Of a DNA stretch of 64,000 nt, positions 45,378-54,344 are shown piece after piece; within the stretch, counting starts at the first letter, position 1, and every line of letters begins with the position of its first letter. This DNA is from Sphingomonas sp. NFR15. Lineage in GTDB: Bacteria > Pseudomonadota > Alphaproteobacteria > Sphingomonadales > Sphingomonadaceae. A program made the translations under genes and the position numbers. The notes under the pieces were generated by a model, which saw nothing but the letters and a program-made list of their open reading frames with translations, made no database searches and was not told where the DNA came from. The DNA lies in contig NZ_FMWX01000002.1 in assembly GCF_900103265.1 (NCBI RefSeq), forward strand, positions 1 to 64,000, read 5' to 3'.

Positions 45378-46373
45378 ATGCCCGCGCCCGCAGCCCTGAT
45401 CGATCGCCACGGACGCACGATCAGCTATCTGCGCATTTCGGTGACGGACCGCTGCGACCTGCGCTGCCGCTATTGCATGGCCGAGGCGATGACCTTCCTG
45501 CCCAAAGCGGCGCTGCTCACACTGGAAGAGATCGCGGTGATCGCCGAGCACTTCATCGCGCGCGGCATCACCAAGATCCGGCTGAGCGGCGGTGAACCAC
45601 TGGTACGGCGCGACGTGATCGAACTGGTCCGCAGGCTCGGGCGGCATATCGGGCGCGGTCTCGACGAGTTGACGATGACCACCAACGGCACGCGCCTCGC
45701 CGACCATGCCGAGGCGATGGCGGCGGCGGGGATGCGGCGCGTCAACGTCAGCCTCGACAGCCGCGATCCCACGACCTTCCGCCACATCACCCGGCACGGC
45801 GACGTTTCGCAGGTGCTCGCGGGCATCGCGGCGGCGCGCGCCGCCGGGCTGGCGGTCAAGATCAACATGGTCGCGCTCAAGGGTCTCAACGCCGCCGAGA
45901 TCGTGTCGATGCTGGAGTGGTGCGTCGATCAGGGGCACGACCTCACGCTCATCGAGACGATGCCGATGGGCGCGATCGACGAGGACCGCACCGATCGCTT
46001 CCTGCCGCTGACGGCGGTGTTCGACGATCTCGCCGCGCGCTTCGCGCTGGAACGCGATCCGCGTGGCAGCGGCGGACCGGCCCGCTATTGGCGCGTCGAC
46101 GGCACCAAGACCCGGCTGGGACTAATCTCGCCGCTGACGGGCAATTTCTGCGCTACCTGCAACCGCGTGCGGCTGACCACGGAGGGGTTGCTCTACACCT
46201 GCCTCGGCCATGACGATTGCGTCGATTTGAAGCGGGTGCTGCGCACGGACGGCGTCGGCGCGCTGGACGCCGCGCTCGATTCGGCGATGGCGAGCAAGCC
46301 CGAACGCCACGACTTCGACATCGCCGCAGCGGCCCCCGCCGTCGCGCGCCACATGAGCGTGACCGGCGGCTGA
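45378..46373 (+). CDS. moaA: GTP 3',8-cyclase (molybdenum cofactor synthesis)
   Basis: Protein of 331 residues. The radical-SAM cluster motif CDLRCRYC (C26, C30, C33) and the C-terminal cluster CATCNRVR with TCLG are both present, as is the GG-type motif LSGGEPLVRRDVIEL. It converts GTP to 3',8-cyclo-GTP, the first step of molybdopterin synthesis. It supplies the cofactor used by the molybdenum hydroxylase at 2386 among others. The next gene begins one base after its stop. Confidence 0.96.
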   Translation: MPAPAALIDRHGRTISYLRISVTDRCDLRCRYCMAEAMTFLPKAALLTLEEIAVIAEHFIARGITKIRLSGGEPLVRRDVIELVRRLGRHIGRGLDELTMTTNGTRLADHAEAMAAAGMRRVNVSLDSRDPTTFRHITRHGDVSQVLAGIAAARAAGLAVKINMVALKGLNAAEIVSMLEWCVDQGHDLTLIETMPMGAIDEDRTDRFLPLTAVFDDLAARFALERDPRGSGGPARYWRVDGTKTRLGLISPLTGNFCATCNRVRLTTEGLLYTCLGHDDCVDLKRVLRTDGVGALDAALDSAMASKPERHDFDIAAAAPAVARHMSVTGG

Positions 46374-46374
46374 G

Positions 46375-47163
46375 ATGGACCACGGTGCCGCGCCACAGAA
46401 GCGGGCGCTCGTCGCCTCGCCAACCGCGCCCGCGCAAGAGGCCGCCGCCGCGCTTGCCGATTCATACGACTGGGTGGCACCGGAAGAGGCGGACCTGATC
46501 GTAGCGCTCGGCGGCGACGGTTTCATGCTCCAGACGCTGCACGCGATACTGGAACGCCGCAAGCCGCCGATCCCGGTGTTCGGCATGAATCTCGGCACGG
46601 TCGGGTTCCTGATGAACGAGTGGCGTCATTTCGATCTCGACGGAAGGCTCGCCCGCACCAAGCCCTTCAAGGTCACCGCGCTGTCGATGACCGCGACCAC
46701 GATAGACGGTGCGGTCCACACGCTCCCCGCGATCAACGAAGTATCGATGCTGCGCGAGACACGGCAGACCGCGAACCTCGAAGTCACCGTCAACGACCGG
46801 GTCGTACTGCCCGAACTGGCGTGCGACGGGATTCTCGTCGCCACGCCGGCGGGATCGACCGCCTACAATCTTTCCGCGCAAGGCCCCATCCTGCCGCTCG
46901 GCTCCGCGCTGCTCGCGCTCACCCCGATCAGCCCGTTTCGTCCACGGCGCTGGCGCGGCGCGATCCTGCCCGACAAGGCGCGGATCGTCGTGCGCGTGCT
47001 CGATCCGGGCAAGCGCCCCGTAAGCGCCGTCGCCGACCAGCGCGAGGTGCGCGACGTCGCCTCGGTCGAAATCGCGATCGACCGCTCGCGCGAACTGACC
47101 CTACTGTTCGACCCCGAACACGCGCTGGACGACCGCATCACGATGGAGCAATTCGTCGCATGA
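46375..47163 (+). CDS. nadK: NAD kinase
   Basis: Protein of 262 residues. LIVALGGDGFMLQTLH has the GGDG ATP-binding motif. NLGTVGFLMNE and the NE-motif region (AINEVSM), together with ILVATPAGSTAYNLSAQGPI, are the conserved NadK elements. It phosphorylates NAD to NADP. It is transcribed with moaA (1-bp gap) and ends 55 bp before a tRNA-Asn gene. Confidence 0.94.
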   Translation: MDHGAAPQKRALVASPTAPAQEAAAALADSYDWVAPEEADLIVALGGDGFMLQTLHAILERRKPPIPVFGMNLGTVGFLMNEWRHFDLDGRLARTKPFKVTALSMTATTIDGAVHTLPAINEVSMLRETRQTANLEVTVNDRVVLPELACDGILVATPAGSTAYNLSAQGPILPLGSALLALTPISPFRPRRWRGAILPDKARIVVRVLDPGKRPVSAVADQREVRDVASVEIAIDRSRELTLLFDPEHALDDRITMEQFVA

Positions 47164-47218
47164 TCAAAAGAGGGGTTGCATCGCCGTTTCAGCCGGTTAT
47201 AGAGCGCCTCCACGCTGT

Positions 47219-47293
47219 TCCCTGATAGCTCAGCGGTAGAGCTCTCGACTGTTAATCGAGCGGCCGTTGGTTCGAATCCAACTCAGGGAGCCA
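47219..47293 (+). tRNA. tRNA-Asn (anticodon GTT)
   Basis: A full cloverleaf of 75 nt with encoded CCA. Acceptor TCCCTGA pairs with TCAGGGA; D arm GCTCAGCGGTAGAGC; anticodon stem CTCGA/TCGAG with loop CTGTTAA (GTT); T arm GTTGGTTCGAATCCAAC. Immediately after it lies a hairpin (AACC-CGCA-GAAA-TGCG-T-GGTT, 47299-47319) that may aid 3' processing or termination. Confidence 0.96.
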
Positions 47294-47666
47294 GCGGAAA
47301 CCCGCAGAAATGCGTGGTTCCAAGCGGCGGTGCGACGCACGGAATGAACCGCCGTTATTACACGCACTACGACGTCGCCGTTCCGCTATCAGACGCGTCG
47401 AGCCGCGATTTTACGAGTAGTTCTCCGAATGCCCGAACTGGCATTTCAGCGAAGAACGCTCGGCGCGGCGAGTCCATGCTGGGTCCTTTCAAATTTGCCG
47501 GCGTGGTGCCAGCGAACAGCCGCATCCATCGTCGGGCAGGGTTGGCAAGCTCGATAATTTGCTCGCTCCTGTCGGCGTCCCAAGGCACGGGGGTTGGTGT
47601 GAAATGCCGCCCCCCGCCCCCAGGGCCGCGACTTCCTTTTCCGAAGCCGACAGCGCCAGTCTGATC

Positions 47667-47683
47667 GTTACCGCTTTGGTAAC
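47667..47683. promoter_or_regulatory. Inverted repeat GTTACC-N5-GGTAAC
   Basis: A 6-bp perfect inverted repeat with a 5-bp centre, 30 bp in front of a LacI-like palindrome and about 100 bp before the receptor start. GGTAAC/GTTACC half-sites are known for some sugar regulators of the LacI family in Gram-negative bacteria. It may be a second operator or a site for another regulator. Confidence 0.4.
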
Positions 47684-47712
47684 CAGCGGCGACCCGCAAA
47701 GCCGACAATAAA

Positions 47713-47724
47713 TGAAACGTTTCA
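47713..47724. promoter_or_regulatory. LacI-family operator-like palindrome TGAAACGTTTCA
   Basis: A perfect 12-bp palindrome with the central CG that is typical of LacI-family operators. It lies about 55-58 bp before the receptor start. The LacI-type regulator at 51318 is encoded at the end of the same cluster and is the obvious candidate to bind it. Confidence 0.6.
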
Positions 47725-47778
47725 CATAGCAGTAACAGACCGGTGTCACTTGCGCTCTCGAATCGAATCACGGGAGGC

Positions 47779-50169
47779 ATGATGATCATTTCGAGCAGTT
47801 CGCGGACTTCGCTGTGGGAGGCCGCAATCGGGGTTGTGGCGGTTTGCCTCGCCCAGCCCGCTCGCGCGCAGGATGCGGCCCCCGCCCCGCCCGCTATCGA
47901 CCGATCAGCGCAAGAGTTGCCGGACATCGTCGTCACCGGGCGCAAGCTTGGCGCCGGCAGCGCGCGTGCGACCTTCAATCTCGACCGCAACGACATAGAG
48001 GACCGGCCGCTCGGCGCAGACATCACCCAGAGCTTGGCCAAAGTGCCCGGCGTCAAGGTCTCGACCGGCGACGCGCGTGGCGGTTCCTTCTCTTTCGAAT
48101 TGTTCCTGCGCGGACTCAACAAGGAGCAGATCGGCCTGACGCTCGACGGTATCCCCACAGGCGACGCGCGCTTCAACGGCGGATCGCCGCCTCAGCGCTT
48201 CATCGAGCCGAGCAACGTCGGCAGCATTGTCGTGTCGCAGAGCGCGGGTGACATCGGCGCGCCGTCCCGCTTCGCGCTAGGCGGCTTCATCGATTTCCGC
48301 ACTGACGACCCGGCCAGCGCGGCGGCGATCACGGCCGAGGCCGGCGTGGGCAGCAACGCCTTCACGCGCGAATATTTGCGGGTGGATACCGGCGAGCTGA
48401 CCGGCAATGTCTCGATGTACGCCAGCTATTCGCATCAATATAACGACATCTGGGCCGGCCCGAACGCGCGACGCGCTTACCGCGACCACGGCGAGTTCAA
48501 GGCGGTGAAGCGCTTCGACAATGGCTCCTTCCTCAAGGCGCGGGTGTCGTACAACAGCCAGTTCGACAACGACTTCAACATCGTCACGCTGGCGCAGTTC
48601 AGGGCCAATCCGAAGAGCGATTATCTAAGCGACGCGCTGACCGGCATACCCAATCAGGATCTGAACTATGGCGGCACGTTCGGCGGCGCGCGTCGCGACT
48701 TCCTGGCCTATGTCAACGGCAAGCTCGTCGCCGGCGATCACGTGACGGTCACCGTCAATCCGTATTACCAGACACTCGACGGTTATTCGCTCAGCTACCA
48801 GAACCGCCACCGTCAGCTCGCCGGCAACGATCCTTATGCCGTGCTCGGCTATAACGCGACCGGCGGCGCTATCCGCCCGGCGCTCGCCACCACCTCCAAT
48901 CCGAATGTCTATGGCGGCCCGGCCGACATGCGCGTCACACCCCGCACACGCGAGCGCTATGGCGCCACCGCCGAACTGAAGGTGAGCGACCTGATCCCGC
49001 GCAACACCGTCCGCGTCGGCGTCTGGTACGACGGCGGTACATCGACGGAGGAACGCGACTACTTCCCGATCGTGCCCTCGACCACACGATTGTCATGGCA
49101 GGGCGGCCGGCCCTCCTACGTGCTGTATGACCGCTCGACCTCGATCTCGACGTTGGAGGTCTATGGTCAGGATTCCGTGCAGCTCATTCCCGACATGCTG
49201 CGGATCGATGCCGGGCTGACCTGGTATCATGTCCGCTACAAGGCACGCTCGCCGCTGGAATATGCGGCGCGCCTCGATTTCACGCAGGACTCGCCGGTCC
49301 AGCCCAAGCTCGGCTTCAGCCTAACGCCCGTGCGGCATATCGAGCTGTTCGGCGGCTATGCCAAGAATTTCTCGGGCATCCCGGAGGATGCGTTCCTCGG
49401 CTCGACGGCGATGATCCAGCCGGGCGACCTCAAGCCGCTCCAGTCGAGCAACGTCGATGGCGGGGTGCGCTACACGAATGGAAACTACGCCTTTTCGGTG
49501 CAGGCCTTCCACGTCCATCTGAAGAACGGCGTCGGCATCGTGCCCAACGACCCAACCGTGACCGATCCGATCGATATCCAGCGCGGCAACGTCGCAACGC
49601 GGGCGGCGACAATCCTCGGCCAGACGACCAACGGCGTGGAGGTGACAGGGCTGGCGACCGGCCGGTGGTACGATCTTTACGCATCCTATTCCTATCAGCG
49701 CGCGACCTATGACGACGCCGCGCCGGGCTCGCGCGACCGGCTCAACCTCGCCTCGGTCGGCATCATCGCCGGCAGCGACGTGCGCGATATCCCGCGCCAT
49801 AGCGTCTATGCCGAGGCTGGCCTCAAGCCGTTCGCGGGCGTGCGGGTGGAGGGGCATGTGCAATATATCAGCAGCCGGGTCGGCGGGGACATCATCGCGC
49901 CGACCACCTATCAGGAAGTCGCGATCGATCGCATTCCCGGCTATACGCTGGTCGGCGCCTCGGCCCGCTATACCTTGCCGCAGATCGGGCCGCTCAAGGC
50001 GGCGTCGATCCAGCTCAACGTCGATAACCTGTTCGACATTGGCTATATCGCATCGGTCACCAGCGCGACCGCGACCGCGACGGAAACCGGCCTGCCCGGG
50101 CGTTCGCTGGGGCGCTACTTCATCGGCGCGCCACGGACGGTGACCGCGTCGTTCCGCGTGCGGTTCTGA
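47779..50169 (+). CDS. TonB-dependent outer-membrane receptor
   Basis: Protein of about 796 residues with a signal peptide ending at ARAQD. A TonB box region (PDIVVTGRK), plug domain (ITQSLAKVPGVKVSTGDARG, FLRGLNKEQIGLTLDGIPTG) and a long beta-barrel (closing FRVRF) follow. There is no STN signalling domain, so it does not act through a FecR system. A gggagg ribosome site lies directly before ATG 47779; ATG 47782 would have better spacing. It is followed by a phytase-like esterase and a LacI regulator, so it probably imports a sugar or phosphate-bearing compound. Confidence 0.9.
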   Translation: MMIISSSSRTSLWEAAIGVVAVCLAQPARAQDAAPAPPAIDRSAQELPDIVVTGRKLGAGSARATFNLDRNDIEDRPLGADITQSLAKVPGVKVSTGDARGGSFSFELFLRGLNKEQIGLTLDGIPTGDARFNGGSPPQRFIEPSNVGSIVVSQSAGDIGAPSRFALGGFIDFRTDDPASAAAITAEAGVGSNAFTREYLRVDTGELTGNVSMYASYSHQYNDIWAGPNARRAYRDHGEFKAVKRFDNGSFLKARVSYNSQFDNDFNIVTLAQFRANPKSDYLSDALTGIPNQDLNYGGTFGGARRDFLAYVNGKLVAGDHVTVTVNPYYQTLDGYSLSYQNRHRQLAGNDPYAVLGYNATGGAIRPALATTSNPNVYGGPADMRVTPRTRERYGATAELKVSDLIPRNTVRVGVWYDGGTSTEERDYFPIVPSTTRLSWQGGRPSYVLYDRSTSISTLEVYGQDSVQLIPDMLRIDAGLTWYHVRYKARSPLEYAARLDFTQDSPVQPKLGFSLTPVRHIELFGGYAKNFSGIPEDAFLGSTAMIQPGDLKPLQSSNVDGGVRYTNGNYAFSVQAFHVHLKNGVGIVPNDPTVTDPIDIQRGNVATRAATILGQTTNGVEVTGLATGRWYDLYASYSYQRATYDDAAPGSRDRLNLASVGIIAGSDVRDIPRHSVYAEAGLKPFAGVRVEGHVQYISSRVGGDIIAPTTYQEVAIDRIPGYTLVGASARYTLPQIGPLKAASIQLNVDNLFDIGYIASVTSATATATETGLPGRSLGRYFIGAPRTVTASFRVRF

Positions 50170-50172
50170 GCG

Positions 50173-51264
50173 GTGCGCCGGCCATGCTGTCTCGACGCGC
50201 TACTCGCCCTGGCGGCATGGCTGCCCGGCAGTGCGGATGCGTCGTCACCGGACGCGCCGAAGGTGATCGAACGCATCGTCTTGCCTCCCAGCGCGGCCGG
50301 CGAGGCGGTGGGCGGTATCTCGGGGATCGACTATGACCGCCGGCGACGCGCGTGGTTGTTGATCAGCGACGACAAGTCGCAGCACGGACCCGCCCGGCTT
50401 TACCGCCTGCGCCTGACCCGGATGCGACCTTCCCTCGCCCCCGTACTGCTGCGCGACGAACGGGGAGGGGTCTATCCAGCGCCGGGGTCGGGCAAGGAAG
50501 CCATCGACGGCGAGGCGATCCGCCTGACCCCGGACGGGCAGCGCTTCGCCTGGTCGAGCGAAGGGGACGCGGAGGATGGATTCGGGCCGGCGGTGCGGAT
50601 CAGCGATGCTGGTGGGCGCGTGCGGGACAGCATACCGCTTCCCGCCGCGATCAAGACCGACGGCCGGCCGAACAGGACGGTCGAGGGTCTGGCATTCACG
50701 CCCGATCACGCGCTCTGGGTGGCCATGGAGGCGCCTCTGCGGCGGGACGGGCCGGCGGCGGACATCGATCACGCGGCGCTGGTCCGCTTTACCCGCATCG
50801 CCCCCGGTGCGCCGCCCAGGCAGATCGGCTATCGCGTCGATCCGATCGTACGCCAGCGCCCGAACCGGCTCGCCGACAATGGCGTCAGCGAGATCCTCGC
50901 GGTCGACGATGATCGGCTGCTCGTGCTGGAGCGCTCGGGCGAGCAGCAGGACGATGGCCGCTTCGCCTTCCATTGCCGCCTATACCTCGCCTACCTGCGC
51001 GGCGCCGATCCGGTATCGCTCACCGCACCACTCGATCCCTCGCGCGTCAGGGTCGCGACCAAGCGCCTGCTGGTCGACTTCGACCGGCTGATGCCCACCG
51101 GCTCGGGCAACCTCGAAGGCATGGCGTGGTGGCCCGGCGCGCATGGACGGCACCGTCGGCTCGTCCTCGTCAACGACAACAATTTTGCGCCCGACGAGGC
51201 CACCATACTGACGGTGATCGAGCTTCCCCCACTATCGCCGCTATCCAGAGATGGCCTTGGCTGA
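50173..51264 (+). CDS. Esterase-like activity of phytase family protein
   Basis: Protein of 363 residues with a GTG start 3 bp behind the receptor stop and a signal peptide (ALLALAAWLPGSADA). The phytase-like beta-propeller domain is recognisable by GGISGIDYDRRRRAWLLISD, DGEAIRLTPDGQRFAW, NRTVEGLAFTPDHALWVAME and NDNNFAPDE. Members are described as phosphoesterase/esterase-like periplasmic proteins. It probably cleaves the compound imported by the receptor before it, releasing phosphate or another group. Confidence 0.85.
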   Translation: MRRPCCLDALLALAAWLPGSADASSPDAPKVIERIVLPPSAAGEAVGGISGIDYDRRRRAWLLISDDKSQHGPARLYRLRLTRMRPSLAPVLLRDERGGVYPAPGSGKEAIDGEAIRLTPDGQRFAWSSEGDAEDGFGPAVRISDAGGRVRDSIPLPAAIKTDGRPNRTVEGLAFTPDHALWVAMEAPLRRDGPAADIDHAALVRFTRIAPGAPPRQIGYRVDPIVRQRPNRLADNGVSEILAVDDDRLLVLERSGEQQDDGRFAFHCRLYLAYLRGADPVSLTAPLDPSRVRVATKRLLVDFDRLMPTGSGNLEGMAWWPGAHGRHRRLVLVNDNNFAPDEATILTVIELPPLSPLSRDGLG

Positions 51265-51317
51265 TCCCGCCGCCGCGCTATCTACGCGAGGTGCCGAAGA
51301 TCAAATCTCCAGGACCG

Positions 51318-52316
51318 ATGGACAATCCGAGCCGCCCCAAAGCGCCCACGCTAAAGGATCTCGCCCGCGAGGCGGGGGTGTCGCTGACCAGCGCGTCTTA
51401 CGCGATCAACGGCACCGGCTCGGTCGGGCCGAAGACGCGCGCGCATGTGCTCGAGGTCGCCAAGCGGATCGGCTTCCGTCTCAACCTGACGGCGCGGACG
51501 ATGAAATCCGGGCGCTCGGGCATGCTCGCGCTGGTCATCCCTGATCTCGGCAATCCCTTTTTCGCCGCGCTGGTGCAGGCGGTGTTCCGCGAGGCGCGCT
51601 CGGCCGGCTACCATATCTACATGACCAACACCGAAGGCTCCGAGGAGTTGGAAGCCGACGCGCTGGCGATGGCGGTGGGGCTCCGGGTCGATGGGCTCAT
51701 CTGGTTCTCGATTCGCGACAAGGACACGTCGGGCGGCATCCTCAGCAACACGCCGACCATCCTCCTCGACCGGACCGTGCCCGGTTACGACACCGTCTCG
51801 ATCGATTATTACGATGCGGGGCGGCGCGCGGCCGATCACCTGCTCGCCCACGGCCACCGGAGGGTCGGCATCGTGTCCGGCCCGATGGACATCGTCAGCA
51901 TGCGGGATCGTTGCGCCGGTTTCCGCGACCGCTTGATCGAAACGGGCGAGCTGGTGTTCGAAGTGGAGAATTCCTTCTCGCTCGATCTCGAACCCGGCGC
52001 CAAGGCCGCCGTGCTGGAACGGCGGGCGACCGCGATCTTCGCGGGTGCCGACATCATCGGCATCGGCATCATGCGCCACGCGCAGGTAAACGGCATCGAC
52101 GTGCCGCGCGCCCTGTCTGTTGTCGGTTTCGACGATATCGACCTCGCGAGCCTCGTCAGCCCGGCCCTGACCACGGTCGAAATACCCATCGAAGAAATCG
52201 CCGCGCGATCGGTCGCGCTTCTCCTGGAGCGGATATCGGGCCAGCGCGGCGAGCTGTCTGTCGAGAAGCTGCCCGCCAGGGTCGTGGAACGAGAGTCGGT
52301 GTCCGAGCCGGGATGA
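51318..52316 (+). CDS. LacI-family transcriptional regulator
   Basis: Protein of 332 residues. APTLKDLAREAGVSLTSASY is the LacI helix-turn-helix and hinge start. The rest is the periplasmic-binding-protein-like effector domain (GMLALVIPDLGNPFFAALVQ, VVGFDDIDLASLVSPALTTV). It probably represses the receptor and esterase operon until a sugar-like ligand binds. An agga ribosome site precedes ATG 51318; GTG 51291 is a possible earlier start. Confidence 0.92.
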   Translation: MDNPSRPKAPTLKDLAREAGVSLTSASYAINGTGSVGPKTRAHVLEVAKRIGFRLNLTARTMKSGRSGMLALVIPDLGNPFFAALVQAVFREARSAGYHIYMTNTEGSEELEADALAMAVGLRVDGLIWFSIRDKDTSGGILSNTPTILLDRTVPGYDTVSIDYYDAGRRAADHLLAHGHRRVGIVSGPMDIVSMRDRCAGFRDRLIETGELVFEVENSFSLDLEPGAKAAVLERRATAIFAGADIIGIGIMRHAQVNGIDVPRALSVVGFDDIDLASLVSPALTTVEIPIEEIAARSVALLLERISGQRGELSVEKLPARVVERESVSEPG

Positions 52317-52350
52317 ACGGCCTTCGAAAAGCCCGGCAACGGGTTCGCCC

Positions 52351-53223
52351 TCAACGCTGACTGCCTTTCTCGGACCGGATGCGGGCGACGAGACGGCGCC
52401 TCGACCGCTCCGCGTACGTTTCGCACGCGTGGGGACCAAAAGTGAAGCGGCCGGACGAACCGCTCTGGTCGGCGTGTGCCGTTATGAGGATATCGCATGG
52501 TATGTCCCGCATCGTCGCGTAGCTGCGGCGATATCCCGCGACGATCGCTTGGTTGGAGCGCGCGGTGTACCGGTAGCTGTCGGCTGACACCGGGTTGAGG
52601 CTGGAGGCGAAGACGACCGCTTTGCAGCGCCCGGCCGCGCACGACTGCCACGTCCACGTCATACTGCCCAACGTGTGACCCGGTGTGGCCCGCGCGGTGA
52701 CCGCGACCGTCCCGAGGCGGAGCACCTCGCCATCCCCGATCACGCGCACACGCGCTACGGGCGGGAAGCGGCCGTCGTAACCATGCTGCGGGTCGTCGAT
52801 GGCAAGGCGGCCGGAGCGCAGCCCCGCGGCCCCTCGTGAACTGGCCACGACGACCGCCCCGGTATCGCGGGCGAGCGCGGCCAGGCCGCCGGCATGGTCG
52901 AAATGCGGCTCGGTGCTCAAAATATATCTGATGTCGCGGGGACGAAATCCCAGCCGTTTGACATTCACCAGGATCGCCGGTGCCGCTTGCGGCAAGGCGC
53001 CATCGATCAGGATCAACCCTTTGCCGGTGTCGATCAACGCCACGCTGAGGCCCCCGAAACCGACGAGATAGGTGTTGCCGAAGACGCGGACGGGCGCACG
53101 CGGCGCAAGCCACTCCGCCGCACGATCGACCGCTATCGGTCGGGTCAGCGGATCAGCGGCACGCTCGGCGGATGCGGCGCCGGTCAGCAGGAAGGCGAGC
53201 GCGGCGGTCGATCGGATAAGCAT
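52351..53223 (-). CDS. Subclass B3 metallo-beta-lactamase, variant with Glu in the first ligand position (B3-E)
   Basis: Exported protein of 290 residues with a signal peptide (ALAFLLTGAASAE). In STEPHFDHAGG the expected HxHxDH reads E105-x-H107-x-D109-H110. The remaining ligands H183 (ATPGHTLGSMTW) and H250 (AHADQSG) are in place. B3 enzymes normally have His at the first position; a Glu variant in sphingomonads has been described as 'B3-E'. It should hydrolyse the beta-lactam ring in the periplasm. It is divergent from an AmpR-like regulator. An aaggag site precedes ATG 53223. Confidence 0.82.
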   Translation of the reverse strand: MLIRSTAALAFLLTGAASAERAADPLTRPIAVDRAAEWLAPRAPVRVFGNTYLVGFGGLSVALIDTGKGLILIDGALPQAAPAILVNVKRLGFRPRDIRYILSTEPHFDHAGGLAALARDTGAVVVASSRGAAGLRSGRLAIDDPQHGYDGRFPPVARVRVIGDGEVLRLGTVAVTARATPGHTLGSMTWTWQSCAAGRCKAVVFASSLNPVSADSYRYTARSNQAIVAGYRRSYATMRDIPCDILITAHADQSGSSGRFTFGPHACETYAERSRRRLVARIRSEKGSQR

Positions 53224-53320
53224 CTCATGGTCTCCTTTACGCCAACCAATGAGGCGCACGGATGAAGAGGACAAAGCATCTTCCCTCGACTTAGCCATGA
53301 GCTCCGCTCATAGGATCGGA

Positions 53321-54202
53321 ATGGAACGCGCTCAATTGCCGCTCAACGCCCTGCGCGCCTTCGAAGCCGCGGCGCGCCACCTCAACTTCACGCGTGCCGC
53401 GATCGAACTCTGCGTCAGCCAAGGCGCGGTCAGCCATCAGGTGGCGCAACTCGAACGGCGGCTCGGCACGCGATTGTTCCATCGCCTGCCGCGCGGGATC
53501 GCGCTGACCGATGACGGACAGGCGCTGGTGCCGGTGTTGGCGGACGCCTTCGATCGGGTGGGTGCGACGCTCGATCGCTACGCCGCGGGGCGCTTTCAGG
53601 AGGTTCTGCATGTCGGGGTCGTCGGCACTTTCGCCACCGGCTGGCTGCTCGAACGGCTCGATGCCTTCGCGCACGACTTTCCGCACATCGACGTCCGCGT
53701 ATCGATCAACAACAATCGGGTGGATCTCGCGGGCGAGGCACTCGATTACGCTATCCGGTTCGGGGATGGCGCATGGCACGGTACGCACGCCGAGCCCCTC
53801 GCCGCCGCGCCGCTAAGCCCATTGTGCGCCCCGGCGGTGGCAGCGCGGCTCACAGATGCGGCCGCTCTCACCCAGGAACGATTGCTGCGTTCCTACCGGG
53901 CAAATGAGTGGACCCGCTGGTTTCATGCCGCCGGCATCAGCGCGCCTTCGCCGCGCGGCCCCATGTTCGACAGCTCCGCGTTGATGGTCGGCGCCGCGAT
54001 GGCGGGCCTTGGCGTCGCGCTGGCGCCGCCGTCGATGTTCACTCGCGAACTTTCGGCGGAACGGCTGGTTCAGCCGTTTCCGCTCGAGATCGACGCGGGG
54101 CGATATTGGCTGACGCGGCTGTTCTCGCGCGAGGAAGGCGCCGCGATGCGGTCCTTCCGCGGCTGGATGATCGGCGAGCTCGGCCAAGCCGGACGCGGAT
54201 AG
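53321..54202 (+). CDS. ampR: AmpR-like LysR-family regulator
   Basis: Protein of 293 residues, the usual AmpR length. LPLNALRAFEAAARHLNFTR, then VSQGAVSHQVAQLERRLG, is the AmpR-type helix-turn-helix. RFGDGAWHG and FDSSALMVGAAMAGLGVALA match the effector domain of AmpR. AmpR proteins sense muropeptides and control a divergent beta-lactamase, here the B3-type gene. The ATG at 53321 has aggatcgga directly before it; ATG 53297 would add eight residues. Confidence 0.88.
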   Translation: MERAQLPLNALRAFEAAARHLNFTRAAIELCVSQGAVSHQVAQLERRLGTRLFHRLPRGIALTDDGQALVPVLADAFDRVGATLDRYAAGRFQEVLHVGVVGTFATGWLLERLDAFAHDFPHIDVRVSINNNRVDLAGEALDYAIRFGDGAWHGTHAEPLAAAPLSPLCAPAVAARLTDAAALTQERLLRSYRANEWTRWFHAAGISAPSPRGPMFDSSALMVGAAMAGLGVALAPPSMFTRELSAERLVQPFPLEIDAGRYWLTRLFSREEGAAMRSFRGWMIGELGQAGRG

Positions 54203-54344
54203 TCGGCGGGCGGACCGAATGAGCATCCATAGAAGACCACGGTCGAGCTCCCTGCCGACTTGATGCGAGGCGGCGACGCTGTTCCTCTTCATGCTCCGGT
54301 CGCGCTGCCCGCTATGCTGCACATCGTCGGAGACGACCGAAGCG

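Larger units (their letters stand above)
47294..47778. other. 485-bp non-coding stretch before the receptor gene
   Basis: No gene is supported here. It begins with a hairpin behind the tRNA (47299-47319). The rest includes a small GC-rich tract (ccccccgcccccag at about 47613), an inverted repeat GTTACC-N5-GGTAAC and the palindrome TGAAACGTTTCA, both probably regulatory for the receptor gene. A tRNA end followed by accessory genes would fit an old integration site, but I find no direct duplicate of the tRNA end. Confidence 0.5.

Noticed and set aside
47219..47778. tRNA-Asn as an integration site of a genomic island
   Set aside because: No integrase gene follows and no repeat of the tRNA 3' end was found downstream within the window, so the idea has no direct support.
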